The notes beneath the pieces are model-generated. The model saw only the letters and a program-made list of their open reading frames with translations, searched no databases and had not been told where the DNA came from. From positions 34,115 to 79,114 of the forward strand of contig JAHBMJ010002841.1 in the NCBI GenBank assembly GCA_018398765.1: a stretch of 45,000 nt of DNA. Reading direction: 5' to 3'. Each line of letters starts with the position of its first letter. Positions within the stretch are counted from its first letter, which is position 1. This document shows positions 1 to 12,511 of the stretch, in pieces. Made by a program: the position numbers and the translations under genes. The stretch is from Chromera velia. Lineage: Eukaryota; Sar; Chromeraceae.

Positions 1-351
1 AGCAGAAAGATAATGCGTTGACGGAAATGCACACAGATGCAGATACCTACACAAAGAGACAGGCAAATATTATTAGGAGGACAGAAAAATAGGCAGACAG
101 GCAAGCGGGCAGGCAGAGAAAACAGATCGACCGACTGACCGAGCTGCAGTCAGACACGAGGAAGGATTGACATACGGACGGAAGGGCTGCCAACCAGAGA
201 CACAGGAACGATGACCAGCAGCCGAACAGAAGAACAGACAAGCGACTGGCATACAGGCACACAGATTCTGAGACAAAGAGACGAACAAATAATATTATCA
301 GTAGACAGACAGGCACGCAGAAAAAGACACAAACAATACACACGCAGGCGT
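1..351. repeat. CAGA/GGCA-type low-complexity tract
   Basis: The left edge is built from imperfect CAGACAGG-like tetranucleotides. The open frames across it encode only Cys/Leu/Ser-rich repeat translations on the minus strand and are not credible genes. It lies just downstream of the stop codon of the ShKT-domain gene. If that gene has further exons, they are beyond the window. Confidence 0.7.
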
Positions 352-3300
352 TCATATATGCAGACAGATTGACTGACTGGCTCCACAATTGTCGCAAGTC
401 ACAGGGCAGTTGTTTTGCACCTCAATGGACCCCGCTTTCTGGCATCCGGGGTCGTATTGTGCGTACCTGCAGGCACGCAGGCAGGCAGGCAGGCAGGCCG
501 GCAGGTAGGCACGCACGCAGGCAGGCAGGCACGTGTCGTCTCGGGAGTCTGTCAATTCGTCCCATCATATTCAATTTCGACGTTTCAGTAGTCGTCTGGA
601 CTCCCGTGTACGTGCACTTATTGCATGTACATTTGGATGGCGTCACGCAGTTTGTAGTGACGGGAAAACCAAAGGGTGATGAAGAGACGTTCTGTTGATA
701 TTTAAGGGAAGCAATCAAGAGGTTTAGAAAAAAGTCTTCACGGCTTTTGCATTCCTCTCTCCACCGACCCTGCATTTTCCCGGCAGACATGTAGCTACTT
801 CCTGGCTGCCCAATCATTGGGTCTCAGTGCGTCAGTGAAGTAGCTAGGCAATTGGTGGAAATCTACAGCACCATCAGGAAACCGACCATCCGCATGTGTT
901 GCCGAAGAAGTCCGTGTAGGTGGAGGAGTCTTTGCAGGCAGCCGCGATGGTGTCAAAAGAGTCTTGTCTCATGTTGGCGACGGCGGAGGGGGTCGTTGTT
1001 GGCATTGGGTTATCGGCAGGATAGCCGGTTTGGACGCACGTGGCTGCGCAGGTCTCGTCGTAGAAATCCAAAATTGTCAGGCGCCTGTGGGCAGATGAGA
1101 TCGAATGGAGAGAGGATTCATCTCAAGTGTTCAATCTTGTTTCACTCACATGTCGCGCATAAAAGTCGAGTCTTGCTTCGTCCTTTACCAGAGGCGCAGC
1201 AGGCAGAGGAGCAAACAGGCAGCAAGTTGGACAAAACGTCACGAAAGCAGGCAGGAGACAGGCAGTTAGGTGAAAGATACGAAGTGCCAAGAAAACAGAC
1301 CGTAACATGCAGTAACCGACTGTCGCCAGGAAAAATAAAAACTCGCTTGTGCAGAGACACGAACACGAAGGCGCATCTACAAAACATATCTCAGGACTGG
1401 AAGACGTTTACGTCCTTTCATGCATACCAGTGCTTCCAACCCAACAACTTGGTATGATCTTAGCCTTCAAAATGAGTGGGGCAATTGCTTGCTTGCGTGC
1501 ATGCAGACCTGCATCGGGGGGAATTTTTGTTTTCTGGATGTCCGCATTTGTCTCTAATGAGACTTCTCTCGAGATTGATGGCCTCCTTGCGCCTCCTCTG
1601 CTCTCTCACATACGCCACCCTGGCGTGTATTTCCGTCTTCTCTGCCTCGATAAAGACAACGTCCCACTTTGGAAAATGGAGAGGTGACCTCAAAGATTCG
1701 CCCTCAAACTCCAGGCGGCTCTGTTCGATGTTCAGCTTGTCCTGCTTCTCCTTTTCCTCTTGAGTCTTGTCGTGCTCCCAGTTTGCCCTGCGGGGCCGTT
1801 TGTCCCTCTCCAATCTCTGGGCTCTTCTTGGCGGAGCCCAAAAAAATCCCTGAGAGGTCCACGAAGGATCCTCTGAGGGACCCTCCTCCAAGAGCCGCCT
1901 GCATCCTCCATCAGGGGACATCGATCCATCACAGAGACGCAGAGAGGTAGAAAACACGCTCTCACTTAAAAGCACACACATCTTTCTCGAACGCTCATAT
2001 GAGAAAGCTGATGCATTAAGAAAATAGAAAGATTCTTAATATGTGTACACATTGCACCATACAGATAGCAGGAGGCTAAGGTGCCTCGTATGTGCAACTT
2101 CAGGTTGCTGGTACAGACTTCTTCAAGAGACGCAATTTCCAATGCCCCAATGAACATATCCATGTGCACTTGTGTCTATGCGTAGCTCTTCTACAAGCGC
2201 TACCCCTGACCTTGTCATACTCAATCCAGTGCACAGAGTAGATCCTGTGTGAGCAGCCGCCAGACAGGAGGACATGGAGGTGAGGTTGTCTGTCACCCTC
2301 TGGGAGGACACGACTGTCGTTCTCTCCATGCTTGCCTGCGTGGTGCTGATGTCTGTGGCCACATCCGTGTTCATTGTGCTGATGCTTGCCTGAAAGGAAA
2401 CGAGCAGTTTGTAGAGAAATCAAACATCTTTCAATCGAAATTCCTTCCGACGTGCATGTCCAGTTCAAGCTCAGGCATTATTCGAAAGCTACTCAGTGAG
2501 TGCTAAGCTGATTTGATGCAAGACATTAATCTTTCTCTCGCCGTGCTTCTTTCTTTGACACAAGAATCGTCCTCACATTTCCACTTCCGGATTTGAGCAG
2601 CGCTTTGTCTGGAAACCTGAAGTTGTTAAATTCCATTCCTTTCTTTGATTTGTTCATGGACTCACACATGAAGGCATGATGCTAAAGTTCGCAAATACAC
2701 GATCCCAACAACCCAGCCTGCCTTATTAGGGGTCACGCCCTTCCATCTCGCAGCAAAGCTTCCTTCCTTTCTTTCAACAAATGCCGATAAACAGTCATGT
2801 CACTTGCTGAAACGTCTGCCTCGGAAGTTTCAAGGTATCCTTTGCAGTTGGTGAAGAAGGCAGGCCAAATCAAGTCGCCATGCAACTAGACAGTCTCTCT
2901 CGTCTCACCTGGATGGCTGCCAGAGTTGAGGACACGGCCACACTCTTCCCTCCTCCAGAGATAAAATCATCCAGAGGGACCCCTCCCTTGAAGATGTCTT
3001 GAACTTCGTTACTCTGCATGTAGTATTGCTCACCTCCACAAAAGCATTCACATCCAATACCCTATGACATCGTTCAAAGCAGGCATTCAGGAGACTGGGA
3101 GGGAATTGGTTTTTGCGAGGTCCGGGGCCGGGCATGAAAATTCAACAGGAAAGTAATGTTGTTCCCATCAGCCTGGCCGAAAAATCGGCGGGAGCACAAA
3201 GAGGAATTTTCCTGTCATTCGATCAATTTCAAAGATCTTCCAGCGCCTTCAAGAAGGAAGACAGACCTGCAGTGCTTGGGGGAAGTATTTCACGTCCACT

Positions 3301-6300
3301 AGCTGTCCTTCTCTGCTGTCATCACCTGCATGCAGGGACACAGCTTTCCAAGACGGTGAGTCTGAGTAAGAGAGACCATAGGTTGCACTTTGCAAAACAC
3401 TTGCACATAAATGTGTCCTTTCCTAACAGCTGAAACCCTTTTTTTTTGGCTGAGGTGGAACCCTAAAGACATAGACGCTCTTTCTGGCCTCAGAGTCGAC
3501 GCCAAATGGTTTCCCTTCCTCCTTTCTGTCTGTCTGTCTATCTGCCTGCCTGCCTGCCTGCCTGGTTTTCCTTCCTTCTTTCTTTCTTTCTTTCTTTCTT
3601 TCTTTTTTTTCTTTCTTTCTTTCTGGCCCTCTCCCTCTCTCTTTGTCTTTTTGTTCTTTTTTTTTTCATTTATTCACTCATTCATGCAGTCTGTTGACTT
3701 CCTTTCCCACTTCATTTTTTCCGTGCTCGTGCTTTCTCTTCCGCCTTACCGATGGCAAGAGAGCCCCCAGAGCAGTCGCTTATCTGCTGCCACTCGATTC
3801 CTGCACATGCACATGCAGACGCACACACACACACTCTCTCTCTCGACATGCAGAGGTGAAGACAGGAACGAAGGCCATCCAGATTAAGTCAGATCAATCT
3901 GGATTCTTTGCAAGGGCCAGAAAAGAAAACCACAAAAAGCAATCGAAACAAATTGTTCTGCGGGAAATCCTTCACAGCTCAAGAACGAAATTCTTTCAAG
4001 TGCTTTTTGACTGTTTGCAGGCCGGGAGAAGACCAAAAATGCTGACCATCAACTTAGAGGTGAAATATCAGTCTGAACTTCTGGTCATCCCTAGCGGAAG
4101 ACAAGCTTACGGAGCCACATTCTTCGAAAGCCTTCTGTGACTGTCGCCCTCTTTCTTTCTGACACTGACTCACCCTCTGACGGCACGGTGAAGGGGAGTG
4201 AGTTTATTGTCGACTGCTCTCCCGTCGAGAGTCCGGGCATCCATAGGTGTGTAGGGAGGGGCCGGCTTTGTATCGCTATGGAGTCAACGTATAGAGTTGC
4301 CGTCGTGTTGGCAAACACCTGAAGGATCCAGAAGGGGCGCAGGGGGGTAGGTACTTCAGAGAATTGTATCACGCTCTGGTCCATTCATTTAAACCGGCAA
4401 CACTTTGGGAAATCTCTAGTCCAAAATCATGGTTGAAGTTTGAAATACAGAAAGAGAGACAGGGAGAGAAGACACGAAAGAGATAAATGACAGGGAGAGA
4501 ACCGGGAGGAAAAAAGGAACAAAACAAGATGCGAGAAACAAGACGACTAAATGTGAGACGTTGAGATATGAAAACCGTGCGGAGTCGGACAGCCAGCTAC
4601 TGTGTCTGCAGAAGTATGGAGACAGTACACCGTTGGAGAGGCCAACGAACGCGAACTGACCACTGCGTAGTGTCTCCAGGTGTTGTCCCACAAAACAGTT
4701 GCGGGGTTAGAACTGAGTGTGGTTGTTCCCGTGACTTCATTTGAGGGTCTAGAAGATGTGAAGTTCTTTCTGGTGGCGAACGTCTCTCCGTCACTCCAGA
4801 GGGTGCCTACTCTTCTGCCCTGCGGGAATTAAGTGTGAGAGGGTCATGGGTGAGAAGGAGGGAGCCGGCTGGGAAGCATTCAATTGTGCTGAATCACCAT
4901 ATCGCAGGGAAGCGAGTGGAGCAGTCAATGGGTGTCGAGTTGGAGAAGAGCAGTAAGAAGATGTCTGGGTACATGTTTGGCTGTCTATCTTTCTTGTCAT
5001 CCGTCTCTGTGATTTTCTGTCTCTATACCGTTGAGTGTGATTGTTTGTGTGTGTGATATGCGTGTGCATCTGCCTGCCTGTCTCTCTCTTTAGTTGTCTG
5101 GATCTCTCTGCATCCGTCCCTCTTTCCTTCTTTCTGTACGTCTGTCCATCCGTCCCTTCATTTTACTCTGCGTCTGTCTATGTGTCTTTTCTTCCACTTC
5201 TTCGTCTTTCTGTCTTTCTTTCTGCCTGTCTCTATGTCGTAGAAACACAGTCCGTGCCGTCTCATCGACTGAGTTCGTGAGACCCATAAGCAAACCCCAT
5301 CGGCATCAGCTGCCAGCAGATGTTCCCAGAAACCCCTGGATTCAGGGTCGTCTTTCTGATTCACGGGAAGGGAACAAACAGAGAAGAGAAGAGAAGAGTA
5401 GAGAAGAGAACAACAAAGACGGGCAGGAGCGTGTGATTCCAGAAGAAGAAAACGGCTCTCTCGTCTGCAGCATGAGTACAAGAATCGCTCCTGGGAGCAT
5501 GCCACATCTTTTGGTGGGACGTAGGAAGTGTGTTGGGTGATATACAGAGTCACTGCCTGTGTGGACGAGATATTCACCGGTCAACAGTTTTTTCTTTCCG
5601 CGTTTGAATCTAAGTTGAAAGATACGCAGAGGGGTCAGACGGAGACAACAAAGAGACGTAAACAGTGAAAGAGACAAGTGGAAAGAGAGGCCGAGTGAAA
5701 GAAAGACCTCGTCAAGATTTCAAAGTCTGCATCCGCAGTCTTCACCCAGCTGGCAATTGAAAACTGCCTGCATCAGAATCAGAAGCAGAGACAGACACGA
5801 AATGGAACACAGCACGTACAGGAACATTGAAAGCGGATTTTCTCGTAAACTCTAAGCTTCATCTGCACATGCGATCGGCTCTTTATTCGCTCTTTCTTTG
5901 ACTAAATTTTGCATACCACCGTACTCTGACGGGGTTTGCTGTACCCGGTCGAAGACACAAAATGTAGAATAGGCGCCTTTACATACACATGCATCCACAC
6001 CCACTCATCCACTGCCTTGCTTCCTCACTCACTCCCAACCCACTCGGTGAGTCGCGGAAAGTTGTCTGATGAGATCGATTGCGAGGGGGGGAAATCCGTG
6101 GCCGATGCAAGGTAGACCCTCGCCTGTATTCGTTCGTTCAATCATCCACTAACCTCTTTATGCACGTATGTATGTTGCTCTTATGTCGAATGGCCAAAAG
6201 GCGTGTGTCTTAGTTGGGCGAAGAAACAATGCAAGCGAAGACTGAATGTCAGAGTAACTGTTTCGGATCCTTCATTCAGTATTTTTGGACACACGAGAAT

Positions 6301-6413
6301 GCCTGACCGACCGGGAGGGAAACGCAATGCACCGAAACAAAACAAAACAAACACCTCCACGAATCTGCAGCCTGAGAGAAGCGACAAATGGACACCCCAA
6401 AATGATAGACAAT

Positions 6414-6456
<43 letters not shown>

Positions 6457-8562
6457 GGGAGAGATAGAGAGAAAGAGACAGACCTGGCTGTCTTCAAAGT
6501 AAGTTGAGGAGGCAGGAGAGAAGAATTTGCTTCCCGTATTGAACTTTTTGATGACTGTCAGCAGCTCTTCGGTGTTGGTCACACCACGGGCGTCCTGCAG
6601 GATGGATGATGAAACCAGAGGGACTTTTATCAATTTCTGCCTGAAAACAAAGAGCCGTTAATTATCCACGCAATCAAACAGTCGCAGCAGTTTCACCAAG
6701 ATCTCTCCATCCTCAGCTCAGCCAGCGCACGCTCACTCAGACATATGCACTCCGGCCTGATACGTGCACACAGAAGCATGTACATTTTATATGCACGTGA
6801 TATCAAGAGGAATCGGAGCAAAGCGTTTCAATCTTTAAAGATGCAGAAAACTCGATCATGCGATCACACGCCTCACCGCAACTTTTAGTTCCTTTGCTAG
6901 GTTCGAGTGGACACTGCACGCAACAGGAAGGGAACCGATGAGTGAATGCAGTGGATGAGATCCAGACGTGGCGCATGCATCTGAAAATAGATCAATTGTC
7001 TCTTCACGTAGAGACAGATAAAGCGGAGTAGGAAAAGAGACTCCGCAGAGAAGGAGACAATGCAGGTAAACATACGGGGGCGCTACAAGAAGATCGCCCC
7101 ATGAAAAAAAAAAACAGCTGTCCGATCCTCACGGAAAAATTCCACTGGATGACTGACGTACTGACTCGTACNGAGAGGGAGAGGGAGAGGGAGAGCGAGA
7201 GGGAGAGGGAGAGGGAGAGGGAGAGGGAGAGATAGAGGGAGAGGGAGAGGGAGAAGGAGAGATAGAGAGAAAGAGACAGACCTGGCTGTCTTCAAAGTAA
7301 GTTGAGGAGGCAGGAGAGAAGAATTTGCTTCCCGTATTGAACTTTTTGATGACTGTCAGCAGCTCTTCGGTGTTGGTCACACCACGGGCGTCCTGCAGGA
7401 TGGATGATGAAACCAGAGGGACTTTTATCAATTTCTGCCTGAAAACAAAGAGCCGTTAATTATCCACGCAATCAAACAGTCGCAGCAGTTTCACCAAGAT
7501 CTCTCCATCCTCAGCTCAGCCAGCGCACGCTCACTCAGACATATGCACTCCGGCCTGATACGTGCACACAGAAGCATGTACATTTTATATGCACGTGATA
7601 TCAAGAGGAATCGGAGCAAAGCGTTTCAATCTTTAAAGATGCAGAAAACTCGATCATGCGATCACACGCCTCACCGCAACTTTTAGTTCCTTTGCTAGGT
7701 TCGAGTGGACACTGCACGCAACAGGAAGGGAACCGATGAGTGAATGCAGTGGATGAGATCCAGACGTGGCGCATGCATCTGAAAATAGATCAATTGTCTC
7801 TTCACGTAGAGACAGATAAAGCGGAGTAGGAAAAGAGACTCCGCAGAGAAGGAGACAATGCAGGTAAACATACGGGGGCGCTACAAGAAGATCGCCCCAT
7901 GAAAAAAAAAAACAGCTGTCCGATCCTCACGGAAAAATTCCACTGGATGACTGACGTACTGACTCGTACACTTCGGTTGGGTTGGCCGTCATGGCCAGCA
8001 TGACGAGGAACAGCAGAAAGTAGAGGATGAAAATTGTTCCCTCCCTCATTCTCTGTTCTATGCTGCACTCGAGTTCCATCCTGCAGCACGACCGGAAAGA
8101 AAACTCAATCACAACGAAGGAGAGAGAGAGAGAGAGAGAGAGAGAGGTACTTTTCTTTTGACATTACAAATGCGTGGCAGCATGCACCAACATGTGTCTA
8201 TATATGCAAATCCACTTTCACTCATTCATCAATATTTACCTCTCGAGAAATCTGTTCCTCCGTATGCAGTCGTTATTACTGTTTGCAGTCGATTTGCGTG
8301 TTATCACTCCGATGCTTTCGCTCTTCTTGACATCAAGGAGTTTTTGGTTTTTCGCCTCCTCCCTCTTTTTCCTGAGGACTTTGTCATGCTCATTTTCGAA
8401 ACGCTCCAAACCACCTTGCTCTCTGTCTCCTGCAAGACCACCATCCTCTAGGGTGGGCAAAATGACCGCAACCGCCCCAGCTGCCATGGTTAGTGACTTG
8501 GGAGCAGCCGGCGGCCGTTCGTTTTCCTGCTTTTGATCACCTCGTCTCCTTGGTGATTCCAT
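352..8562 (-). CDS. membrane-anchored LamG + ShKT domain protein (16 exons)
   Basis: Exons, 5' to 3': 8562-8240, 8080-7931, 7438-7282, 6123-6033, 5938-5917, 5767-5708, 5609-5546, 4819-4661, 4318-4174, 3800-3750, 3325-3267, 3061-2909, 2389-2211, 1823-1689, 1084-887, 466-352. All introns are GT-AG, all phases agree, and the sum is 2061 bases (686 residues plus stop). The ATG follows an in-frame stop closely. Residues 1-120 are charged and probably cytosolic. One hydrophobic segment (about 123-139) has no preceding signal peptide, suggesting type II topology. Residues about 245-427 form a LamG/concanavalin-like fold, with FSIASWVKT, then WRHYAV and ATLYVDS strands. A Ser/Thr-rich then charged coiled linker follows. 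Residues 633-676 are a ShKT domain with all six cysteines (C633, C647, C657, C669, C673, C676). The likely role is at the cell surface, binding glycan or protein. The exon 1-2 region weakly recalls polycystin TM1, but no channel part is visible. The 22-base exon 5 is the least certain. Confidence 0.72.
6459..7171. repeat. direct duplication, copy 1 (contig end?)
   Basis: Every position checked is repeated 798 bases to the right (7257-7969), with the same offset at both ends and so no net indel. It contains a second copy of exon 3 (6640-6484) and the truncated 3' part of exon 2 of the LamG/ShKT gene. It stops exactly at the N at 7172. Confidence 0.9.
7257..7969. repeat. direct duplication, copy 2 (contig start?)
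   Basis: This is the partner of 6459-7171. It is preceded by a GAGAGG-type microsatellite (7173-7256), where copy 1 has plain GA repeats (6415-6458). It continues past the shared part into the complete exon 2, so this is the copy that connects to the 5' half of the gene. See the finding on an assembly artefact. Confidence 0.9.
8118..8146. repeat. GA microsatellite in intron 1
   Basis: A GAGAGA run lies in the first intron of the LamG/ShKT gene. It has no sign of function. Confidence 0.8.
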
Positions 8563-10299
8563 GAGGAATCAATTCCACTTTCTGATTCAACAAGTTCTCT
8601 CAAAGGACGGTTAGTCCGAATGTTCTGTCTGCACTGTACGGATGCCTCACCAAACTCCCTGTCGGTTTCTCGCCGCTGGCTCACAGGTCTATATATATAT
8701 ATATGGATATCTATAGTTTGCATCACTGCATTAATTATTGGTGATTGCAACCGAATGCATATTATAATTATACTTTTTTTTTTTTAACTATACACACAAT
8801 TTTTAATTCCATGTAATTCGGTTCAGTCTAGAAGTTTAAGTTATTGTTTCAAAACTTAGGCTCTCCAATCGCCGTCAGTGTATATACGTCCCTCTAATAG
8901 ATTGACACACGATACATCGCCGTCAGTGTATATACATCCCTCTAATAGATTGACACACGATAAAATTTGTTCTAGAATCACCTTTGTCCAATTTAAATTC
9001 AAAAATGAAAAATCAGTAGGAGGGGAACCAGAGGGCCCTTCCAGCCTGAGTGCCTTCTCAATAGGGAGGTCACAGCATTCTCTGGGTCTTTCGACTCGGA
9101 AAGCGCAAACTAAGCAATCCTTTGATAATTGATTCTTTGTATACAAAAAAAAAAAAAAAGAGGGCAAGCGCATGAGAGGAAAGGAAGAAAAGAAGATTGA
9201 GAAATAAGGGGCAAATTAATGGGGAGGGTCTCTTTGAAGTTGTTTTCCGCCATCAAAGGGTAGCCCTTGTCAAGGGGACAAACTTTTAGAAAGTTTTTGC
9301 CCTGCTTCTCCTCTCTTTTCGTTGTTTTCCGAGTCCTACTCTACCACCGCTTGAGAAATAAACCGCAGTAAAAGTGATCAATGAGCAGTAGTCCTAGATT
9401 CAGAACAGACGGGACGAACCGGAACCTTTTGACAGACTAGGCTAGATCCGCCCCTCATATATGGGGACGCGGCATACATAACAAAAACCTCAATCAAGTC
9501 AATCAAATTGAGGAATAGCGGCGGCCAAGCGGCCTGTAGCGGCCTGCCTCATTGAAATTAATGATTCTACGGGCGGGACCATTCATAAAATGAGGGATAA
9601 ACATTGCCATGGAGATTGACCGCGACATTAAAAATAATGGAAAAGAAACTTGACTCAAAGACAAGTGCAGACACTGTGAGGTTTGAAGTCATCGGGAATA
9701 GATGCCACTTCAGACGTTGTACAGGTCAAAAAAAGAAATTTAGAGAAGGAGGGTTTGACAAAATAATTAATAGCTTGGTCTTACAATAATGCAATCAAGT
9801 TGAATCAGCCTGGCTTGTATATGCATCAAATATGAGCTTAGATACAGGAATTGTATGCTATTTAATTGAAGAACAGGGGTTTATTTTAGGCCGTGCATGG
9901 TCTACTATAGATAAAAAAATATATAAAAAACTAAGAAAACTTTTTTTTTTTTTTTAAAGTCCTAGTTTAAATCATCCGCTTAACTAGAGAAAATTCTGTG
10001 GTTTAGGTGTTGCATGAGTGTTGCATGCAGGGAGTGTTACATTAAAAACAACTCATGTTTATATATATAGGTTGCACTCGAGTTGTCCTCTAACCCTTCA
10101 AAGGTCTGGTCATTGAGAAGAAAGCTGCAAAAAAACAATAGAGAGAAAGCCTTTCCTGGTTCCTAGCCTTCAGTAAAGGACTTTTCTTGTCACTGGGCTT
10201 CCATCTTCGCTGACTCTCCCTCTGGTAGGGAATCTGCACAAGGAAGTGCTCCCCCTTTCCCTCCTTCACAGCCAGCCCCGCCTGTTTTTAACTCTTCTT
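8563..10299. other. gene-poor AT-rich intergenic region
   Basis: I see no supportable gene. It holds a TATATA run (8690-8704), a 48-base tandem pair (8869-8964) and several T or A homopolymers (8775, 9141, 9940). The short open frames (for example 9604-9789 plus) have no recognisable motif. The part nearest 8562 should be the promoter and 5' leader of the LamG/ShKT gene. Confidence 0.5.
8869..8964. repeat. 48-base tandem duplication, two copies
   Basis: Two copies begin at 8869 and 8917. Both contain CGCCGTCAGTGTATATAC and CCTCTAATAGATTGACACAC, with one substitution between them near the middle. Confidence 0.85.
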
Positions 10300-12033
10300 T
10301 GTATCTTGACGTCTTTTCACAACTGCATACCCACTCTCATCAGGTTCCCTTTAGCATTCACTCTCCCTTCTTGCCCCCACCAGTCCCTCCGTCTTGCCCT
10401 TATTTTTGCATAGAAGAAATAAGGAAAGTCTTTTGGTTCACAAAGGAGGAAAAGGTTGTAGGGTTGTCCAGACTCGCCCTCAACCACCTCTCCCTCTGCT
10501 TTCAATATTCGTCTCTTTCTCGTGCTTTGTTATTTATCTATTTGAACTTAATTCACTTGACATCCGCTTGGCAAGATAAATGGAATATAACTAAAATCTG
10601 TCCGGTTCCAAAGGGGCCTCTTTCCCCTGACCCTGGTGAATGGCGTCCGATTTATGTTGTTTCACTCTTACCAAAACTCTTTTCTTCACTCCAGGACCTC
10701 TCTGCCCATCTTACATCGCAAGTGAAGATTGACTATAGGCAGTTGAGTTTTCAGCAAGGGGTAGGAATAAGAGAAGCCATTAAAACACTTACCGTGCTGA
10801 TGTAAAAGGCAAAGAAATGAAAGAAGCCCTTGTTAGTATGCTTTGTAGACTTCAGCAAAGCCTTTGACTCCCTGCCCAGGGATGTTTTGTTTGAAGTTTT
10901 GTTGAAGCAAGGGGTGAGTGCAGTTGATATTAAAATGATTTGAGCAATATATACAAATGTGTACAGAAGCATCACTGGTAGCCCTTTTATGTTCAAGGAA
11001 GAGAAAGGGGTGAAACAAGGGGATCCTCTCTCCCCTCTTCTCTTCTTGATTTTCATCAATGATCTGTATGAAAGAGTGAAGGCTTCCGGTCATGCAGAGG
11101 TTCTTTAGAGAGGTTCTGCTCGGTAGGGTTGAGTGCGATAGCCTTGGTTATGCCGATGACCTTATCCTCGTTGCTGAGAGCATGCATGACCTGTAAGTTA
11201 GCTTGAATGAATTGAATTCTTTCTGTAAAGAGAGAGGACTCACTGTTAATTTAAAAAAGATGAAAATCATGCGTCTGTCCGACTCTTACCCTGCAATTGA
11301 AGGCAAGATTATGTTTGGGGGAAAAGAAGTCGACAGAGTGGGGTCATATAAGTATCTGGGTGTTCTTTTGTTCGAAGGAGGAGACTTAAGGGAGGTAATA
11401 GAAGAGAGGCTTAGCATAGCAAGTAGATGGATCGGTCATGCAAAGAGCATGGCACTCTCTTTAGGTCGTCTGCCCCCCGCAGCAAAAATTTTGTGTTTAT
11501 ACGCTTTCTGGTTGCCTGTTGCTCTATACGCGTTTGACTGTCTACCTGTCTGCAAGTCAGATATGGATGCATTAGATGCCCTTCAATTGCGCTTTGTCCA
11601 TTGGGCTTTGAATCTGTCCTTCTCTTCTTTCCGTGTACCTACTCTATGTGCTGTTGATCTACTTCCTGTACGTGTGCACGTATCGATGAGACTTGCTGGG
11701 TATTTGACTAACTTAAAACATATTGACCTCAAGATGCCCGCAGGTGCCTGGTCAGCTTTAATGAATGGTGATTGTTCTTCCTCTATAATGTACGCACAAA
11801 AATTGATTGGGTTGACTGGATTGGAGGAATTTGTGACTGTCAATCTAACTATCAGGAGAAGGAAGAAAGCCACTAAGGTTGGCCGTCTCCTTCTCTTAAG
11901 AGCAGTGATCAACCGGGAAGTTGATGAATGGATTGATGCTTGTCTAGAAAGGGCCGCTTCACGGGGGGCGGTTTTGCAGTTTGGCAGAGGCGTCAGACCG
12001 AATGTGTTCCAAACGTCTTATCCTACTGCCTAA
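10300..12033 (+). mobile_element. decayed non-LTR (LINE-type) reverse transcriptase
   Basis: The RT motifs occur in order on the plus strand. A WRPI-type motif lies in the frame ending at 10805. FVDFSKAFDS is at 10842-10871, KQGDPLSPLL starts at 11013, and the catalytic YADD is at 11149-11160. A long open C-terminal part (11203-12033) carries ERGLTVNLKK and a YKYLGV block typical of LINE thumb/connection regions. Stops at 10803 and 11194, and frame changes near 10805 and between 11040 and 11149, show that it is dead. No endonuclease domain was recognised upstream. Its 3' end may extend to the ATC/ATT tail near 12660. Confidence 0.85.
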
Positions 12034-12256
12034 CGTTCGTCTCTCCTCTTCTTTTCCTCTACTTTTCCCTCATCTCCTTCGTCTTCCCATTTTGTTTCCC
12101 TCTCTTGCGCTGCGATCTGGTCCTCAGGCCTTTTTTTAGCCTTGCTGTATATGTTGCTTGGTGGTCGCCCCTATACACCGTACAGAGGCCCTGGGCTGGA
12201 AAACGCGGTTTGCTCTGCACGCAGGGGCAAAGCAGACGATCTGCTATATCAACTGA

Positions 12257-12511
12257 CTGAATGCACAGAAACAACTTCAAACAAGAGCAGATCGAGAGGC
12301 TCTGAATGCAATTGTAACCAAAATTGAAGCCAAATTAGGCAGAGCCCAAGAAAGAGAGAGAAAGTGGTTGCTATCGATAGACTCCACCCCTCTAAAACAC
12401 GCCATGCAAAGCGAATTGTTGGCACGAATGAAGGTCACCCTGGCACTCAGACACTCACCTATACCGGCCCTGCGACTCTTGCGAAACATCTGTCTGCGCC
12501 CGTCATCGTAA
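12257..12511 (+). pseudogene. 85-codon open frame, helical, unknown
   Basis: The frame is open from just after a stop (12254) to TAA (12509-12511). The translation is hydrophilic and helix-like (KIEAKLGRAQERERKW), ending in a Leu/Arg-rich segment. A good AG acceptor lies near its start (ending about 12266), and the preceding frame (LLYQLTE) reads plausibly into it with one shift. It may be a LINE 3' remnant, a last exon or a broken gene. I do not recognise it. Confidence 0.3.

Noticed and set aside
3411-4140. Plus-strand open frames rich in Ser/Phe/Leu
   Set aside because: They are translations of CT and TTTC repeats in the introns of the minus-strand LamG gene, whose exons at 3325-3267 and 3800-3750 explain the coding-like parts.
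6123-8240. Polycystin channel identity for the 5' exons
   Set aside because: The resemblance is limited to one helix and its flank. No pore or later helices are visible, so only the membrane anchor is claimed.
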